This document shows positions 14,133-15,697 of a stretch of DNA of 15,697 nt, piece by piece. The stretch is from Methanosarcinales archaeon. Its GTDB lineage: Archaea; Halobacteriota; Methanosarcinia; Methanosarcinales; Methanogasteraceae. Within the stretch, counting starts at the first letter, position 1. Each line of letters begins with the position of its first letter. The DNA lies in assembly GCA_030672345.1 (NCBI GenBank), contig DAOVGO010000093.1, positions 1-15,697 of the forward strand, read 5' to 3'. Both the position numbers and the translations under genes were made by a program. The notes beneath the pieces are model-generated. The model made no database searches. It was given only the letters and a program-made list of their open reading frames with translations, and was not told the DNA's origin.

Positions 14133-15134
14133 TTGAAATCAGACTACTACATTCTGCAGGACGGAATCCTAAAACGAAAGGAAAACACCGTCTATTTCCA
14201 TAACAAGGAAGGAAAAAGAGTTCTTCCGATCAACAAGATCTATTCGATATACGCTTACGGAAAATTATCCTTCTCGTCAGGCGTTGTCTCGTATCTTGCG
14301 AAGAACGGCATCCTAATCCACTTCTTCAACTACTACGGCTTCTACGAGGGCAGTATGTACCCGAGAGAGACGCTAATAAGCGGAGACCTCGTGATACATC
14401 AGGCAGCCCACTACCTTGACAGCGGGAAGCGGGGATACCTTGCGGCGCAGTTCATCGAAGGCAGTTGCAGAAATATCCTCAAGAACCTCGGATACTACGC
14501 ACGGAGCAAGGAGGACGTGCGAGATGCGATTGAGCAGTACATCAGCAAGATAGAGGGCGAGATTGCACGTCTTCCGGGCGCGAACACGATTCCGGAGATG
14601 ATGAATGTCGAAGGTCGGATACGTGACATCTACTACAGTGCGCTCGACGTGATATTCCCTGAGGAGTACAGGATCACGAAGCGCACCCGCCGCCCTCCGG
14701 AAAACCGGATGAACACGCTCATCAGTTTCGGAAACTCGCTCATGTACACAACTGTTCTCTCTGAGATTTACAACACGCAGTTGAATCCGACGATCTCATA
14801 CCTGCATGAGCCGTTCGAGCGGCGGTTCTCGCTGTCGCTTGACGTGAGCGAGATTTTTAAGCCGGTGATCGTGGATCGGATCATACTCAAGCTCGTGAAC
14901 AAGAATATGCTCGACGACGGGTGTTTTAGGGGCGAGATCGGGGATATGCTGCTCAGTGAGAAGGGGAAGAAGATCTTTCTTGCCGAGTACAATGCGAAGC
15001 TGGGAACCACGATCAAGCACAAGGGGCTGAAGCGGAACGTGTCGTACAAGCGGCTCATCCGGCTTGAGCTGTACAAGATCGCGAAGCATGTTCTGGGTGA
15101 TGCGGAGTACAAGCCGCTCGTGATGTGGTGGTGA
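14133..15134 (+). CDS. cas1: Cas1 integrase (type I)
   Basis: Cas1 inserts new spacers into the CRISPR array together with Cas2. Starting from TTG 14133 the product is 333 residues and begins K-S-D-Y-Y-I-L after Met, as Cas1 proteins commonly do. Metal-binding residues are visible at E160 (V-E-G-R-I-R-D), H225 (Y-L-H-E-P) and D237 (S-L-D-V-S-E), with the C-terminal helical domain complete. AAGGAG (14117-14122) lies ten bases before the TTG. Another TTG at 14103 would add ten residues but has no ribosome site. A 10-bp direct repeat (AGAGTAACAG at 14036 and 14052) lies in the upstream gap. It looks functional. The normal next gene, cas2, is displaced by about 540 bases. Confidence 0.95.
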   Translation: MKSDYYILQDGILKRKENTVYFHNKEGKRVLPINKIYSIYAYGKLSFSSGVVSYLAKNGILIHFFNYYGFYEGSMYPRETLISGDLVIHQAAHYLDSGKRGYLAAQFIEGSCRNILKNLGYYARSKEDVRDAIEQYISKIEGEIARLPGANTIPEMMNVEGRIRDIYYSALDVIFPEEYRITKRTRRPPENRMNTLISFGNSLMYTTVLSEIYNTQLNPTISYLHEPFERRFSLSLDVSEIFKPVIVDRIILKLVNKNMLDDGCFRGEIGDMLLSEKGKKIFLAEYNAKLGTTIKHKGLKRNVSYKRLIRLELYKIAKHVLGDAEYKPLVMWW

Positions 15135-15164
15135 GGGGGTTATGCCGGTGCCGGGGGTGGTAAG

Positions 15165-15245
15165 ATGTGTGCAATCATCGCCCATGATGAAGGGGTTGGA
15201 CGCTTACGGTTGCAGGATTTCACCCGACACTCGCCTTTCAAATGA
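15165..15245 (+). pseudogene. Probable decayed cas2 5' end
   Basis: A 26-codon frame begins 30 bases after cas1, the usual place for cas2, and follows a GGTGG ribosome-like site (15156-15160). It reads M-C-A-I-I-A-H-D-E-G-V-G-R-L and so on, which parallels the Cas2 start M-Y-V-I-I-V-Y-D, with the catalytic-position Asp at residue 8. Its first 20 bases match the intact cas2 start at 15678 at 15 of 20 positions, and all five differences are transitions. The frame then ends in a stop at 15243. I read it as a truncated, diverged cas2 copy, but similarity is short and chance cannot be ruled out. Confidence 0.4.
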
Positions 15246-15265
15246 TTACATCCATAATGATTACA
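15241..15265. repeat. Short direct repeat AATGATTACA x2
   Basis: AATGATTACA occurs twice in the same orientation (15241-15250 and 15256-15265), with a five-base spacer, just outside the MITE. The second copy forms part of the palindrome into which the MITE inserted. Confidence 0.6.
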
Positions 15266-15271
15266 AAAATA

Positions 15272-15506
15272 GTAACTACTCAGGTATGCTGATTGGTCTC
15301 CCGATTGCGATCCTGTATTTTCTGGCAAGAAAAATAACCGCGGAGGGCGCAGAGGAACGCAGAGCGTTTAACCATTTATTCCCCCTCCGCGCCCCTCTGC
15401 GTACTCTGCGGTTATATTCCGTGTTTGATTACAGTATGCCCCACGTCCCAGGTAGTTCTTACATAGTGAAGTCCCCCGACAGTGGTTTAGGTACCTGAGT
15501 AGTTAC
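15272..15506. mobile_element. 235-bp MITE with 15-bp terminal inverted repeats
   Basis: The element is bounded by perfect 15-base inverted repeats GTAACTACTCAGGTA (15272-15286, and inverted at 15492-15506). It is flanked by a perfect eight-base direct duplication CAAAAATA (15264-15271 and 15507-15514). It encodes no transposase, so it is a non-autonomous element moved by a relative elsewhere. Tips beginning GTAA together with an eight-base target duplication are as in the IS66 family; assignment to that family is inference. The centre holds a large imperfect hairpin. It lies between cas1 and cas2 and is young enough to keep unmutated ends and target duplication. Confidence 0.88.
15334..15415. 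repeat. Long imperfect palindrome inside the MITE (CGCAGAG units)
   Basis: Arms 15334-15364 and 15383-15415 start with the same ATAACCGC on opposite strands and match at 25 of the first 31 positions around an 18-base loop. Each arm is built from repeats of CGCAGAG or CGCGGAG. It can form a strong hairpin in RNA or single-stranded DNA. It resembles the CGCAGAG-type intergenic palindromes I recall from many prokaryotic genomes. Confidence 0.75.
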
Positions 15507-15543
15507 CAAAAATAATCATCCACACCCGATAGGCGACACACCC

Positions 15544-15655
15544 ATGAAATTCCACAACCACGAAGACGAACTGCAGGAACTGCACCGCCTCATAAACATA
15601 CCACCCTCGATGATCGTTCTCGCAAGACGGTGCAAGGGTCGGCAAAACCGATTAA
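15544..15655 (+). pseudogene. 5' fragment of a second archaeal ATPase gene
   Basis: From ATG 15544 the frame reads M-K-F-H-N-H-E-D-E-L-Q-E-L-H-R-L and then P-P-S-M-I-V-L, the usual N-terminus of the AAA ATPase-DUF234 family. Where Walker A (G-R-R-x-V-G-K-T) should follow, the frame degrades, but V-G-K-T is found one base out of phase at 15638-15649 and runs into a stop at 15653. Only about the first 35 codons survive, and cas2 begins 23 bases later. It is not a copy of the ATPase at 10705, as the N-terminal residues differ. The original frame stays open to 15687, overlapping the cas2 start. Confidence 0.7.
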
Positions 15656-15677
15656 GAATTGAGGAGCGAGTAGCGAC

Positions 15678-15697
15678 ATGTACGTAATCATCGTCTA
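15678..15697 (+). CDS. cas2: Cas2, first codons (runs off window)
   Basis: The final 20 bases encode M-Y-V-I-I-V and the first two bases of a tyrosine-like codon, the hallmark start of Cas2. Cas2 is the small dimeric protein that forms the Cas1-Cas2 spacer integration complex. GAGGAG at 15661-15666 lies 11 bases upstream. Only six full codons are visible, so intactness cannot be judged. It is separated from cas1 by a decayed cas2-like start, a MITE and an ATPase fragment. Confidence 0.75.

Noticed and set aside
14768..15185. Minus-strand frames over the cas1 3' half
   Set aside because: Shadows of cas1, with no motifs.
15142..15498. 118-aa plus-strand frame across the cas1-cas2 gap
   Set aside because: It runs through the MITE and its palindrome, begins before the insertion, and shows no protein-like pattern; it is an accidental frame.
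1..15697. CRISPR array
   Set aside because: No direct repeats of 25-40 bases with regular spacers are visible anywhere; the repeats near cas genes are a MITE and short operators.

Overview
The window is archaeal. It carries an archaeal membrane-anchored LonB protease, an AK6/Fap7-type adenylate kinase, RtcB and a type I cas adaptation module. Several starts follow archaeal logic: a TATA element about 28 nt before the ATG with little or no leader. Many genes are tightly coupled by ATGA or TGATG overlaps, and GTG or TTG starts occur. Most core genes count at about 55-60 % GC by eye. The gene set fits a methanogen- or ANME-related euryarchaeon, but no gene here fixes the lineage.

Positions 1-8100 look like ordinary chromosome. 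rtcB runs off the left edge (minus strand). Divergent from it, an unrecognised conserved-looking gene overlaps the AK6 kinase gene by ATGA, and lonB follows from its own promoter. A minus-strand cluster then reads argG, a two-TM potassium channel with an RCK domain, a separate RCK/TrkA protein and a small three-TM protein. Upstream of it lies an AT-rich TauE/SafE transporter gene. On the plus strand an unrecognised 225-aa gene is coupled to a metal-dependent amidohydrolase.

From about 10,019 to the right edge the window is a damaged CRISPR-cas locus. cas6 has lost its 5' end against the amidohydrolase gene and carries a frameshift. An AT-rich AAA ATPase-DUF234 gene with its own promoter and a perfect dyad at its start codon lies in reverse between cas6 and cas4. 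cas4 has a hyperacidic, repeat-encoded N-terminal extension. A minus-strand nucleotidyltransferase-HEPN pair (MntA/HepT-like toxin-antitoxin) separates cas4 from cas1, and its HEPN gene carries a one-base frameshift. cas1 looks intact. Directly after cas1 is what appears to be a decayed cas2 start. Next come a 235-bp MITE with perfect 15-bp terminal repeats and a perfect 8-bp target duplication, then the broken 5' end of a second ATPase gene. The window ends in the first codons of an apparently intact cas2. No CRISPR array and no cas3/5/7/8 genes are visible.

Overall, cas4, cas1 and probably cas2 could still make an adaptation module. crRNA processing by the local Cas6 is doubtful, and the locus has repeatedly taken in mobile or selfish genes.
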